From Rhabdophis nuchalis (taxonomy: Eukaryota > Chordata > Lepidosauria > Squamata > Natricidae), in assembly GCA_039707465.1 (NCBI GenBank), contig CM077648.1:18263619-18327618 (forward strand): a DNA stretch of 64,000 nt, written 5' to 3'. The position numbers were made by a program, and so were the translations under genes. Position 1 is the first letter of the stretch. The number at the start of each line of letters is the position of its first letter. Of the stretch, positions 9,252 through 19,915 are shown one piece after another. Under the pieces are notes generated by a model. The model saw nothing but the letters and a program-made list of their open reading frames with translations. It was not told the DNA's origin and did not search any database.

Positions 9252-9455
9252 CAGAGGTGAAATTCAGCAGATTCTGACAGGTTCTGGAGAACTGGTAGCA
9301 GCAGACATTTTGAGTAGTTTGGAGAACTGGCAAATACCACCTCTGGCTGGCCCCAGAGTGGGTGGGAATGGAGATTTTGCACTATCCTTCCTCTGCCATG
9401 CCCACTAAGCCATGCCCACAGAACCGATAGAAACATATTTTGAATTTCACCACTG
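9252..9455 (+). mobile_element. hAT MITE, 'CAGGGGTGAAATTC' family, copy 1
   Basis: A 204-bp element with inverted ends CAGAGGTGAAATTC and GAATTTCACCACTG. Flanking GGTCAGTC (9244-9251) and GGTAAGTC (9456-9463) differ at one base. 8-bp duplications and CAG...CTG ends are hAT hallmarks. The conserved interior includes 'ttctggagaactggtagc' and 'accacctctggctggcc'. Confidence 0.85.
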
Positions 9456-9672
9456 GGTAAGTCAGCATATTCTACAAAGAACTGAGGACAGAAGATCATT
9501 AAAGAAAGACCCAACCTACAACTAAGGAAATGGTGAGAACAATGAATCAGTGGACAAGCTTGTGTCCGGAAGTTGTGGGTACTCCATAACTGGATCTTTT
9601 AAAGAAGAGATTGGACAGTCACTTGTCCTGAATGGTATAGGGCCCCTATTTGAGCAGGAAGTTGGATTAGAA

Positions 9673-9807
9673 CAGGGGTGGGCAAACTTTGCAACTTTAA
9701 ATCTGAAGGACTTCAGCTCCCAGACTTTTCCAGCCAGCAAAGCTGGCTGGAGAAGTCTGGGAGCTGAAGTCCTTCAGACTTAAAGTTGCAAAGTTTGCCC
9801 ACCCCTT
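9673..9807. mobile_element. palindromic (foldback) hAT MITE, copy 1
   Basis: Nearly the whole 135 bp is one inverted repeat around 'cagcaaagctggctgg', from CAGGGGTGGGCAAACTTTGC to its complement. The 8-bp duplication GATTAGAA is found at 9665-9672 and at 11188-11195, on the far side of the younger CR1. That CR1 must have landed in the MITE's last base or two. Confidence 0.85.
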
Positions 9808-11114
9808 TCAAAAAAGGAAAAAAAACAGATCCAGGAAACTATAGACCCATCAGCCTGACCTCAATACCAGGAAAGATTCTGGAAAAGATAATTAAACAAC
9901 AAATAAGTGAACACCTAGAAGCAAACAAAGTAATAGCCAAAAGCCAACATGGGTTTGTCAAAAACAGATCATGCCAGACAAATCTAATTGCATTCTTTGA
10001 CAAAGTAACAAAATCAGTGGACCAGAGGAATGCTGTTGATATAATTTACCTGGACTTCAGTAAGGCATTTGATAAAGTAGACCATAACCTACTATTAGAC
10101 AAAGTAGAAAATTGTGGGTTAGACAGCACCACCACCAAATGGATTCGTAACTGGCTGACCAACCGCACTCAACGTGTAGTCCTCAATGGAACTGCATCTA
10201 CATGGAAGGAAGTATGCAGTGGAGTCCCCCAAGGCTCTGTTTTAGGCCCAGTACTCTTTAACATCTTCATCAACGATTTGGATGAGGGGATAAATGGGGA
10301 ACTCATCAAATTCGCAGACGACACCAAGCTGGCAGGAATAGCCAACACTCCAGAAGATAGGCTTAAGATACAGAAGGATCTAGACAAACTTGAACATTGG
10401 GCACTGTCTAATAAAATGAAATTCAATTGTGAAAAAAGTAAGGTCCTACATATAGGCAAGAAAAACCAAATGCACAAGTACAGTATAGGTGGTACCTTGC
10501 TCAATAGTAGCAACTGTGAGAGGGATCTCGGAATCCTAGTGGACAACCATTTAAATATGAGCCAGCAGTGTGCAGCAGCTGCCAAAAAAGCCAACACAGT
10601 TCTAGGCTGCATCAACAGAGGGATAGAATCTAGATCGCGTGAAGTGTTAATGCCACTGTATAGTGCCTTGGTAAGGCCACACTTGGAATACTGCATACAG
10701 TTTTGGTCGCCACGATGTAGAAAAGACGTGGAGACTCTGGAAAGAGTGCAAAGAAGAGCAACCAAGATGATTAGAGGACTGGAGACTAAGACATATGAAG
10801 AACGGCTGCAGGAACTGGGTATGTCTAGTTTGATGAAGAGAAGGACCAGGGGAGACATGATAGCAGTGTTCCGATATCTCAGAGGGTGCCACAAAGAAGA
10901 GGGAGTCAAACTTTTCTCCAAGACACCTGGGGGCAGGACAAGGAGCAATGGGTGGAAACTAACCAAGGAGAGAAGCAACTTAGAACTAAGGAGAAATTTC
11001 CTAACAGTAAGAACAATTAACCTCTGGAACAGCTTGCCTCCAGCAGTTGTGAATGCCCCAACCCTGGAAGTCTTTAAAAAGATGTTAGACAGCCATTTGT
11101 CTGAAATGGTATAA
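9807..11114 (+). pseudogene. CR1 ORF2 fragment: reverse transcriptase, open frame
   Basis: A continuous frame of 436 codons runs from the truncation point to TAA at 11112-11114; extended leftward in frame it enters the MITE, and there is no native ATG. Counting from 9786, RT motifs are YRPISLTS (19-26), LDFSKAFD (89-96), SGVPQGSVLGP (145-155) and the active site FADD (176-179). The C-terminal CR1 region follows (VLVDNHLNMSQQCAAAAKKA-like, RRATKMIRGLE, TVRTINLWNSLP). The N-terminal endonuclease is absent. In life the protein would nick DNA and prime reverse transcription of its own RNA. With no promoter or ORF start it is dead on arrival, but the lack of stops argues for a recent insertion. 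Confidence 0.9.
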
Positions 11115-11187
11115 GATTCCTGCCCATGCAGGGGGTTGGACTAGAAGACCTACAAGGTCCCTTCCAACTCTGCTATTGTATTGTATT
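9807..11187 (+). mobile_element. young 5'-truncated CR1 LINE
   Basis: Covers the 3' half of ORF2 and a short 3' UTR ending 'ggtcccttccaactctgc' plus (TATTG)n. The coding part is open to its normal stop. It begins abruptly inside ORF2 at the MITE edge, the normal result of incomplete reverse transcription. Confidence 0.9.
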
Positions 11188-11235
11188 GATTAGAAAATCT
11201 CCAGGATCCTTTCCAACTCTGTTATTCTACATTGT

Positions 11236-11808
11236 GTACTCCGTATGTTTGTGGTTCTGGGAGCAATTTTTTTTGGGCGGGGGAGATGGAGACAGGTTAA
11301 TGCCTTTCCATTTTGGTATTCACTAGACAAGATTTTGATTCAACCCTTACACTTGGCAGCTTCTAGTGTTCTGCCTATTAACTTTTATAGATGTCATCCA
11401 CTTTTCTGTTAATCCTTCCACATTGTGTATGGTGAAAAGCCAGGCTTTTGTTAAACCGACTGGTAGAGATTTATTGCTTGCTTTCAAAACAGCTAGCAAG
11501 CCTTTTTTGTTCAGCAGAACTGACTTTTCTTCTATAAGTAAAAATAAAATAAAAAATAATTACAACCTGGATAGCTTAGATTTCCTATACTTCATTAAAG
11601 GATCAAAACTCCCTTTCTTTCATTTCTCAGACCACTTAACATGCTTCAGGTTCAAGAATACCTAGTTTCTCAAAATCAAATAAAGAAAAAAAATCCCCTA
11701 TTTGCTTAGAGATTTGCTTAGAGTGAAATTTGAAACAAATGCATGCTAAAGCCTGGTGGAATGCTGAAGGTATTTCTTTATATAAGTCATAAATATTAGG
11801 GGCCTCAT
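11236..11808. other. no recognised feature
   Basis: AT-rich sequence without recognised repeats. A 99-codon frame at 11366-11665 (+) has no family signature. Confidence 0.5.
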
Positions 11809-11820
11809 CCCATTTTTGTA

Positions 11821-12023
11821 AGGGACTCAGTGGCTCAGTGGCTTAAACATTGAATTTGTTGGTCAGAAAGGTTGACAGTTCAACAGTTCGTATCCCTAGT
11901 GCCACATGACCACGGAAATGTCTTCGGGCAGTGCTGGCTCTTCGGCTTTGAAATGGAAATGAGCACGCCCCCTAGAATTGGGAATGACTAGCACATATGT
12001 GTGATGCAAAACTTTACCTTTAC
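11821..12023 (+). mobile_element. Sauria-type SINE, internally deleted
   Basis: The tRNA head (A box TGGCTCAGTGG) runs to 'atccctagtgccac' and then jumps straight to 'atgaccacggaaatg', losing about 150 bp of body. The tail is ACTTTACCTTTA. The 9-bp duplication CCCATTTTT is at 11809-11817 and 12024-12032. Confidence 0.85.
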
Positions 12024-12032
12024 CCCATTTTT

Positions 12033-13800
12033 AATTAGTAGCGTATTGATTTCAGAAGAAATCAGAAGGGTTTTTTTAAATATAAAAGTTTATAAAACTC
12101 TTAAACATTTTGAAAGACATCTAAATATTATTGTTTCAAGCAGAGGACTGACTCAATGATCTAGAAGTATTATTTCACAGATTTTATAGTGTGTGTGCGT
12201 ATCCATTTATTCTCAACAGGATTTCTAAATGTGGTTTCATTCTTATCAACAAACCAAATCAAGCCCAATGTCATACTGCTCCAGTCAGATACCTTAAGAA
12301 AGAAAGACCCTCGATTCCATCTGCATGAAGTGATCGGTTCTTTCACTAAAGGTTACTGGTTGTAGTAAAGTCAGGCTAAAAGTAAGGTTCTTGCATGAAA
12401 GATTACAATTTTTCCCTCATCCCAGCCCTCCCCCTCTTGACCAGTTCATCTTCAGACAATAGAGAGGCTGCATACATGTTGTGAGAATCGCTGAGATATT
12501 TGGGGCAATCCACATTCCATTCTCAGAGTTTGTAGCCTTGATATCTCTCCATTTTTGCTTGAAATCTCACGAAGGAAGGAAAATGATTATGCAAAATTTT
12601 GGCCATCGCAAAATAAATAAAAGCATTTAATTTGGGAGTTCCACAGATGTTGCCCAAGGTGTTTTAAGTGCCCAGGGGTGTTGTAAACAGTGCTTTACAG
12701 TATAAATGTTGTATCTGTTTACATATATTATAGTAAATAAACATCAAATATTATTAGTATCAACAGTGTTTATTCAGTCATGAGCCAGCAAAAGTTATAA
12801 AATATATCCATGAAAGTGAAATAAAATGGGTAAGACAAAATGACAACATAACTAAGTGCCTCTATAATAAAAGACTAACAGAAGCCCCGATAATGATATT
12901 TTTAATAAGATGTGCAAGTGTAACTCTAAAATATTATAATCTGTGCAAAAGCACACACTAAATGAAACAAAATAACCACTGCCGTTGCAGAATCCGTACA
13001 TTAGATGTGAAGCATTGAATAAAACAGAACTCATTCCTACAATCAGCTACGCCTTATAAATGCACAAAAATTCATTGCAAAATGAAAACAAAACATAACA
13101 ACTTGCCTTGCAATGCTTTTTATCAAAAGAAACACAATTATTTTATAAGCCAAATTAAACATCAAGTTTTTAACAATTTCAACAATTAATTAAAAAGCGG
13201 TAAAGAAAAGAGAGAAGAAAAATAGAGAATGGGCATTGTTAGCAAAAACTAAAGCAAACCATGATGAAAACTGGAACATAAATGCTTAGATACTTTGCGG
13301 CTTCTCTCAAAAGTCTATTGTGTGTCGGTCACATATGTTTCAGTAAAATGATTTCTCTTTTTCTCATAAGCACAATGGCAAGAAAATGTATTTTTCCCAA
13401 TGCACAGAATTGTTATCTTTTGCTCATATAAAGGACAGAATCTTTCTCAGCAGATTGGTTGATGCTTCATTATATATGGCAGAGTGAGCTGATTGATTAC
13501 AAGTAATGAGCCCAGAGTATTAATTACTATAGGTAAGCTTTTGTTAAGAGAAGGAAAGTGGTGAATGGAGTATCCTGATTGTAGATATGTCTCTATTGCA
13601 CAATCTCAATTGGGATTCAGACATCCTGACAAGTGGAAACAAATAAACACAATGATACAGTATATGTGTAAAAGGATGTTTTATTCCATAAAGAATATAT
13701 ACTGCATACTGTATATACATGCAGAGTTCAGTGCTAGGAGTAACTAAGATTCTGTGTGGAACTTTCAAACTCCCAGGTCTCTGGCAGAGGCCCTGTGATT
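12033..13800. other. 1.8-kb repeat-poor block
   Basis: No known repeat, exon or RNA gene recognised. AT-rich with mixed composition. One of the longer stretches without a transposon. Confidence 0.5.
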
Positions 13801-13805
13801 GAGGA

Positions 13806-14310
13806 AGTCTCATGGTGGCTAAGCAGTTAAGATGGTGGGCTTGTTGGGTGGAAAGCTGGCAGTCCAGGTTGAAGACCCAAGCTCCACTCCACAGGGTGAG
13901 CTCCCATATTTGTCCCAGCCTAACAGTTTGAAAGCATACAAATGCAAGTAGATAAATATGTACCACTTTGGTGGGAAGGTAACAGAGTTCTGTGATGTCA
14001 TACTGGCCACATGACCATGGAAAAGTCATCAGACCAGGGGTGAAATCCAGCAGGTTCTGGAGAACCAGCAGCGGAACTTTTGAGTAGTTTGGAGAACTGG
14101 CAAATACCAACTCTGGCTGGCTGCAGAGTGGGGACAGAATGGGGATTTTGCAGTATCCTTCCCCTGCCATGCCCACCAAGCCATGCCCACAAAACCGGTA
14201 GTAAAAAAATTCGAATTTCATCACTGCATCAGACAGCACCAGCTCAATGGCCTTGATACAGAGGTGAACACTGTCCCCTACAATTGACAATGACTAGCAG
14301 GATAAAATCC
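13806..14310 (+). mobile_element. diverged Sauria-type SINE, split by a hAT MITE
   Basis: A variant with 'tcatggtggctaagcagtta' at the head, 'gtgagctcccatatttgtcc' and 'gtgggaaggtaacagagttc' in the body, and 'caattgacaatgactagc' near the end. More diverged than the other copies, so older. The interruption is at 14035-14226. Confidence 0.7.
14035..14226 (+). mobile_element. hAT MITE, 'CAGGGGTGAAATTC' family, copy 2
   Basis: A 192-bp element beginning CAGGGGTGAAATCC and ending GAATTTCATCACTG, flanked by a perfect 8-bp duplication CATCAGAC (14027-14034 and 14227-14234). This is the clearest proof of hAT-type integration for this family. Confidence 0.9.
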
Positions 14311-14349
14311 GCAGGGACGCATTTACTTTTTTTTTAATATTACCAATAG

Positions 14350-14842
14350 GTAGGGCAATATGAGGGGATTCTCATTCATCCAGGTCATGGTTGTCCCAAA
14401 GGTGCTTTTTTCAAGAGGCAGCTGGACTTTCTGGTTTTTCTTTGAAGATGTTTCACTTATCATCCAAGAAGCTTCTTCAGCTCTGACTGGATGGTGGGAA
14501 ATGGAAGGCTTTATACTCCTTGCAGACAGCTGATCATTTGTACTCTTTTTAGACAGTCATCGAGGCCACCTGGAGGTTTATCTGTGTCATCAGGATCACC
14601 TGCTTAGTGCAAATGGGTGTGAACCGTTGAAAGGACTGTGTTGTAGATTGGAGATAGATGAAGTCGTATCCCTCCCCCTCTGTTGAGAGAAGGAGTTTCA
14701 ATTTTGACACAGATGGCCTCTTTGACCCTCTTTCAAACCAGCGGTCCTCTCTGTCCAAAATGTGGACTTTGTTGTGTTCAAAAGAGTGGTCTTTGTCTTT
14801 TAAATGCAGGTGGTCTGCTGAATCTAGTCCTGATCCTTCCAT
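14350..14842 (-). pseudogene. Penelope-like element: GIY-YIG endonuclease C-terminus and 3' region
   Basis: The minus-strand frame 14549-14842 contains HLHLKDKDHSFEHNKVHILD and REDRWFERG, a signature of the C-terminal GIY-YIG endonuclease part of vertebrate Penelope-like (Neptune-type) elements, followed by a frameshifted tail. Downstream (14352-14510) is the element's terminal sequence ('gaagaagcttcttggatga', 'tttgggacaaccatgacc'). The reverse transcriptase is absent. Dead fragment. Confidence 0.65.
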
Positions 14843-14950
14843 TCCCCACCATCCAGTCAGAGTTGAAGAAGCTTCTTGGATTAGAAGAGAATGTTTTCAA
14901 AAGAAAAAGCAAGAAAGTCCAGTTGCTTCCTGAAAAAGCATCCTTTTGAA
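14843..14950 (+). mobile_element. Penelope terminal sequence, opposite orientation
   Basis: Repeats on the plus strand what 14380-14510 carries on the minus strand ('ttgaagaagcttcttgga', 'aagaaagtccagttgctt'), so the coding remnant sits between inverted terminal copies. Penelope elements are known to have complex direct or inverted terminal arrangements. Confidence 0.6.
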
Positions 14951-15572
14951 CAGAGGATGGGGGTGTATTTAGAAGTGTGTATGTAGTGAGTCTGATTTCA
15001 AAGAAGGATGGCATTCTTCTTCAATTGTTTCCTTGTTGGAGGCTGGAAAAATTGATGTGCCAGTTTAGTATATTTAATTATCTTGTCTGTCTATACTTTA
15101 TCTAATAAATGCTGTGGAATCTTGTCCCATTGAAATTTTCAAGCAAGACTTGTTCTTCATTGGAGTTGAAAGCACAGGATCTGGGAAGAGGGATTATTCT
15201 GACATATTCTGTATTTTGCTTTTCAGTTCATTAATAAAATATGCTCCAGATTTTACTCAGTACTTCAGTGGAAATGACAGTATTTATGTTTCCTTACATG
15301 TGTTTTACATAAATTTAAACATCTTATATTTAATTTACAGAGTGGAAGCTGGCAGGGTTGCAAGCAATGAAAAGTCTGCAGAAATACCGTATCTAAATAT
15401 AAATAAGTAACGAAATAGACATTTCCACTAACCAGATCTCATAATAATCGCAGTGGGTGCTCTTGATCCAGAGAAATAACATATAGTTATGGCCAGTCTT
15501 TTTTCAAAAAACCTACATTTCTTTTAACCTACCAGGGATATGCTTCATCTCTACCATATTCTACCTCTAAAA
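14951..15572. other. no recognised feature
   Basis: No repeat recognised. A 98-codon frame at 15114-15410 (+) lacks any family signature and I do not regard it as a gene. Confidence 0.5.
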
Positions 15573-15714
15573 CAGAGGGCTCCAACCTTGTCAACTTTAA
15601 GACGTGGACTTCAACTCCCAGAGTTCCTCAGCCAAATAGCTTTGCTAATCTGGTTGAGGAACTCTGGGAGTTGAAGTCCACAAGTCTTAAAGTTGACAAG
15701 GTTGGAGATCCCTA
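15573..15714. mobile_element. palindromic (foldback) hAT MITE, copy 2
   Basis: Long inverted repeat from CAGAGGGCTCCAACC to GGTTGGAGATCCCTA, with 'gtggacttcaactcccagag' on the left and its complement on the right. Flanks CTCTAAAA and CCCTAGAA match 6 of 8. More diverged than the copies at 39341 and 58025. Confidence 0.8.
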
Positions 15715-16192
15715 CCCTAGAAAGAACACTTTTATACAGGAGAAAAAATTCTGTCTTGGCCCCAAGAGATGCAAGCCAATAGAACTTTTGTGGATTTTAT
15801 TTTGTTTCAGTCAAATATTTACTTTTATCTAACAAGATGCTATTGGTTTCACGCAATGGTTCTCTTTCCTATGGGGGGTTCTTCAAGGTTCACTGCTGAA
15901 TTATAACTTTGTACATTTGAACTTTTGCTGGACTTCATGATTTCATCTGAACAGTCATGACTGATTGTCTTTAGAGTCTATCACTGGTGGGAATTTTTTC
16001 TTTCTTTCTAGAAAAGCTGTTAAAATCCATAATGTCCACATAATGAATGTTTGTGGGATGAATTGATTTCTCAATTCTGAGGGCATCAAACTGGTGGTTG
16101 ATGATTCAGGTGTATCATATGTGGATTACTGTTTTATGCAGTGTCTAAACTACTATAAATTTAAATAATAAATAAATAAATAAACCAAAGAC
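15715..16192. other. no recognised feature
   Basis: Unassigned AT-rich sequence ending in a short AAAT-rich run near 16165. Confidence 0.5.
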
Positions 16193-17035
16193 TTTATCTG
16201 TGGAGGTTTTCAGTCATCCAGATCAGTATGGTCTCAAAAGGCAACTGGACTTGTTGTAGCCCGCTGGCAGCCAGTAGAGCTGGCAGCAGAGTCGGACAGT
16301 GGGGAGGGTGGGGAGGAACATGGCAGAGAGAGTTAGACAGCAGTGAGGCAGAGGAACAGCTGGAGCCTGTTCCCAGTGTGTGCATGCGCAGAGCTGCCAG
16401 AAGACAAGAACAACTAAGAAAGCAGGGTCGACTTAGGAGTAAAGCCGCACCTTGGAGATGATTGGCCCCTCCCATAGGAAACAAAAGAGGAGTGAACGGG
16501 GAGTGGGCTTTTGCAGGAAACAATTTGTTCATTCGGTTGTATCAAGAGTGGAAAGTTCTGTTTGTGACTATAAGAGACTCTGTGCCAAGTTTTGCCTTGC
16601 CCTACATTTGGAAACTAATTATCTGGCAGTTCTCCAAATGAGATAAGGTTCGTGTGGATAACTATTCCTCTGAAACACTGTTTGCTAAGCCTTGCAGATT
16701 GTGAATGAAAGGAATTCACAGTCATATAAATAAAAGTGGTTTTACTGGAACCAAGGCCCTGATTCTTGCTTTTTAAGGAAGCCTGGGTCAGACCAAGACT
16801 GTTGTTTCTTTGAGGAAGAAGAACAAATGGCCTTGATATCCAAGAAGCTTCATCATTTTTGATGATGGGGATTGGTGGGGGGATGGAAAGACAGATCCTG
16901 GGAGGATCCAGCACTTAGCCTTCCATCCCTTCCACCATCCGATGAGAAGTGAAATGTTTTCTTCGTCTTCCTCAATGAAAAAGAAGTCCAGTTCCCATTT
17001 GAAGGAAAAAGCACCTTTGAGACTACCAAATAACT
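16193..17035 (-). mobile_element. Penelope terminal fragments, inverted pair, split by an LTR
   Basis: The left piece 16193-16253 ('cagtcatccagatcagta', 'aaaaggcaactggacttg') resumes at about 16803 ('tttctttgaggaagaagaac', 'tccaagaagcttcatc') on the minus strand. From about 16935 to 17035 the same motifs appear on the plus strand ('gatgagaagtgaaatgtt', 'aaagcacctttgagacta'). The inverted arrangement matches 14350-14950. Confidence 0.6.
16254..16802 (+). mobile_element. solo LTR (family L1a), probable
   Basis: A 0.55-kb insertion with LTR layout: a U3-like region containing 'gattggcccctcccatagg', a TATA box (TATAAG, 16569-16574), and a polyadenylation signal AATAAA at about 16729. The unit GTTG occurs at both junctions. 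It is homologous over much of its length to the complement of 46250-46570. No coding sequence or paired LTR is nearby, so this is best read as a solo LTR. Exact ends are uncertain. Confidence 0.55.
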
Positions 17036-17143
17036 TTGCTCTACTCATGGATTCCCATCTGGGACAGTGCTTCTGGTGGTATTTGGCAGCTTTCTTATAT
17101 CACCCCATCTTTTTTTATATTGCCAATCGTTAAGGTAATAGAA

Positions 17144-17500
17144 GGGACATCGTGCCTCAGTGGCTAAGACGCTGAGCTTGTCAATCAGAAAGGTCCGCAG
17201 TTCGGCAGTTCGAATCCCTAGCACTGCATAACAAAGTGAGCTCCTGTTACTTGTCCCAGCTTCTGCCAACCTAGCAGTTCGAAAGCACGTAAAAATGCAA
17301 ATAGAAAAATAGGAATCACCTTTGGTGGGAAGGTAACAGCGTTCCATGCATCTTCAGTGTTTAGTTATTCCGACCACGTGACCAAAGAAATGTCTTCGGA
17401 CAGCGCTGGCTCTTTGGTTTTGAAACGGAGATGAGCACCGCCCCCTGGAGTCGGGAACGACTAACACATATGTGCAAGGGGAAACCTTTTCCTTTACCTT
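17144..17500 (+). mobile_element. Sauria-type tRNA SINE, full length
   Basis: A and B boxes (TGCCTCAGTGG; GTTCGAATCCC) lie in the first 75 bp, with the complete body through 'cgccccctggagtcggga' and tail ACCTTTTCCTTTACCTT. Only lightly diverged from the consensus seen here. Confidence 0.9.
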
Positions 17501-17536
17501 AAGCTGGTTCAGCATTTGGGAAAGTTGCTAATATGT

Positions 17537-17573
17537 AGCATAGTGCAGCGTAGCGTAGCATAGCATAGCATAA
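17537..17573. repeat. degenerate (TAGCA)n pentanucleotide
   Basis: Imperfect TAGCA/TAGCG units. Pentamers of this kind commonly tail CR1-type LINEs in snakes, but no LINE body is visible here. Confidence 0.7.
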
Positions 17574-18459
17574 CAATATGGAGTCTGTCAATACGTCATG
17601 CTCTGTGTTTGGGCATTACAGATTTTTGAAAGACTGGACATCAAAATAAATTTGTGCTGGAAATCAGATCATTTAAAATTAAAAAAAAAATTCCTAAAAA
17701 GTTTTCTTGCACTCCTTGGAAGTTGTTAAGCTGTGTGTGCATACATTCACACAAATGTGTAGGTGTGGGTTATACCTGGATATATTATTCAAAGATATAA
17801 TTACTCTATTCAAATATATTATTACTCTAGAAGCTTCTGTAATAATTTCTCTTTTCATTCTACATGCATTTTACATTTAATTGTAGGAGTGATAAATTAA
17901 TTTTCCTACTAGTGCTACACCAGCTATTACTGCTACTAGTACATTTTCTCCCACCCACCCCCATAACTATCCTGTGAAATATTCAAAGGGAAGCGAGCAC
18001 ATTTTACTCAAGGTCACTGAGAAAACGTCTTGTGCAGATAGATTTTGAAATTGGCATCTTTTTTCCACTCAAGTTATGAAAATATTAGAATCTAACATCT
18101 TGTTGAGTGGATTTTGAAATAGGCATTTTTTTCCCACCCAGTTTATAAAAAAATAGGACGTTCCACAGTAGCTATCTTAATTCATTTCTGAATGGATCGA
18201 TACTCCATTTCTAACATTTGTATTTAGCTTAGATCTACAGATAGATGTGCCATTTCAGAATGTGAAGGAGAATGAAATTTTAGAAAGCCATTCCACCGTA
18301 TGTAAAAATAACTGTACTAATATAAAAATAACATTGCAACTTTTCCCGTGTTGTACTGTTGTAATTTTTCTTCTTGTGTTTTAAAGGAGACTATTTTTGC
18401 AAAAAGAACTGCTTCACAAGCGTTCTAAAATGGATTAAACTATCTAGTGTGCCAGAAAT
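17574..18459. other. no recognised feature
   Basis: AT-rich; contains two loosely similar 'gattttgaaat(t/a)ggcatttttttccac' segments near 18040 and 18110 that suggest an old local duplication. Confidence 0.5.
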
Positions 18460-18576
<117 letters not shown>

Positions 18577-19008
18577 TCGATTTATATCCCGCCCTTCTCC
18601 AAAAGGACCCAGGGCGGCGCACAGGAAAATTAAAAATATACAAAACAATACAAAAATATAAACTTTTAAACGCCTATTAAATATGAAATCCTGTGCTAAA
18701 ACCAATTAAAACCCCCCATTTTAAAACTATCTAAACTAGTCAACAGCGGAGGCTATGCAAGGCCGGCTTGATGAAACAAATGTGTTTTTAAACACTGGCA
18801 GAAGAGGCGGAGGTCAGTAATGGTACGGAGTTCAGGGGGCAGGTCGTTCCACAGGGCAGGGCCCATCACAGAGAAGGCCCTTCCCCTGGGTGTCGCCAGT
18901 CGGCATTGTCCGGCCGACGGTACCCTGAAAAGGCCCTCTCTGTGGGAGCGCATCGGTCTAAGGGACGTATGGGGCAGGAGACGGTCTCGCATGTAGCTAG
19001 GTCCCGAG
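18577..19008 (-). mobile_element. L2/CR1-like LINE 3' end
   Basis: The minus frame 18753-18992 gives MRDRLLPHTSLRPMRSHREG and ALWNDLPPELRTITDLR. The 3' UTR ends in 'gagaagggcgggatataaat' and passes into the TTTA array. Same subfamily as 737-1219 and 28788-29235. Confidence 0.85.
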
Positions 19009-19065
19009 TTTGTTATTTAGTTTGTTATTAATGCTTTTTGTTATTTAGTTTGTTATTAATGCTTT
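19009..19065. repeat. 28-bp direct tandem duplication
   Basis: Two adjacent copies of a TTTGTTATTTAGTTTGTTAT-type unit sit at the L2 truncation point, perhaps from repair of the insertion joint. Confidence 0.8.
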
Positions 19066-19721
19066 TATGCCATTACAGCCATTCTAGCTCTAGGCTGATC
19101 ACATACAAAAGCACAATAAAAGTGTTCATATACAACATTCACAAAATAGACACAATAATCCTACAGTAATTATATAATAATCTCCTGCAAAGCCCATTAA
19201 TAATACCATAGCTGATATTAATCCTAATACCTTCAATCATTCCATAGCATACCTATTTCAGTCATTAAATGCTCTTTGAAATAATCAAATTTTCCAACTA
19301 GTAAGAGTGATGGAAAAGGTGTCCTACCTCCATATCTTGCAGGAGGTAGAAATAATTAATAAGCAATTTCTGCACTGTTTGGGTGAGCAGGTTCAATCTT
19401 GAATTGCACTGCAAAATTATGAGCATTATGTAGGAATATTCTTATTAGCATGGGAGTGTTGTGTTTTCACTTGTTGCTACTTCCAAGAAGGGTCCAGAAG
19501 CTTTTACATTCTGTTCCCAAAAGAACTAGGAGTATAAGAGCCCCTCCAGATATGTTAATTTTCTTGATCCCAAATATTAAAATGCATTTATACATTTTAA
19601 TATTTGTTTTTCGTGAATGCCTTGTTTAGCTGTATCGAGCTTTTCCAATATAAGAACTTCTTTTTATTCCCTAAATTATGGGAAGTTAAACTTTAAAAAC
19701 TAAGATCATTTTTATGTCAAT
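19066..19721. other. no recognised feature
   Basis: AT-rich unique sequence. Confidence 0.5.
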
Positions 19722-19915
19722 ACTAGCTGATAACACAGCATTGACCAGGTACTTATTCATAGGGGGGAAATGTCCAGACCAAGTGTAATTGCTAATGTTG
19801 GATTTTTCCCCTTACCAGAGGGAGTCTCCTTGTGGGGTAGTGTGAAGCCGTTACCATGGCAACTCCACTGCGCTGCACAGTAGAAGTCATTTTAAGGCAC
19901 AACAGTGTATATATA

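Larger units (their letters stand above)
9140..11235 (+). mobile_element. old CR1 3' end, split by two hAT MITEs and a younger CR1
   Basis: CR1 pieces lie at 9140-9251 ('ggaactgggtatgcctaatc'...), 9464-9672 (ending 'gttggattagaa') and 11188-11235 ('gattagaaaatctccagg' to 'ctctgttattctac'). Joined, they follow the usual CR1 3' end through 'ttccaactctgttattct'. This host copy is the oldest layer. The insertions are at 9252-9455, 9673-9807 and 9808-11187. Confidence 0.8.

Noticed and set aside
10169..10978. 269-codon minus-strand frame
   Set aside because: Antisense shadow of the CR1 reverse transcriptase.
15114..15410. 98-codon open frame as host exon
   Set aside because: AT-rich, hydrophobic random-looking composition, no homology I recognise, no convincing splice context.
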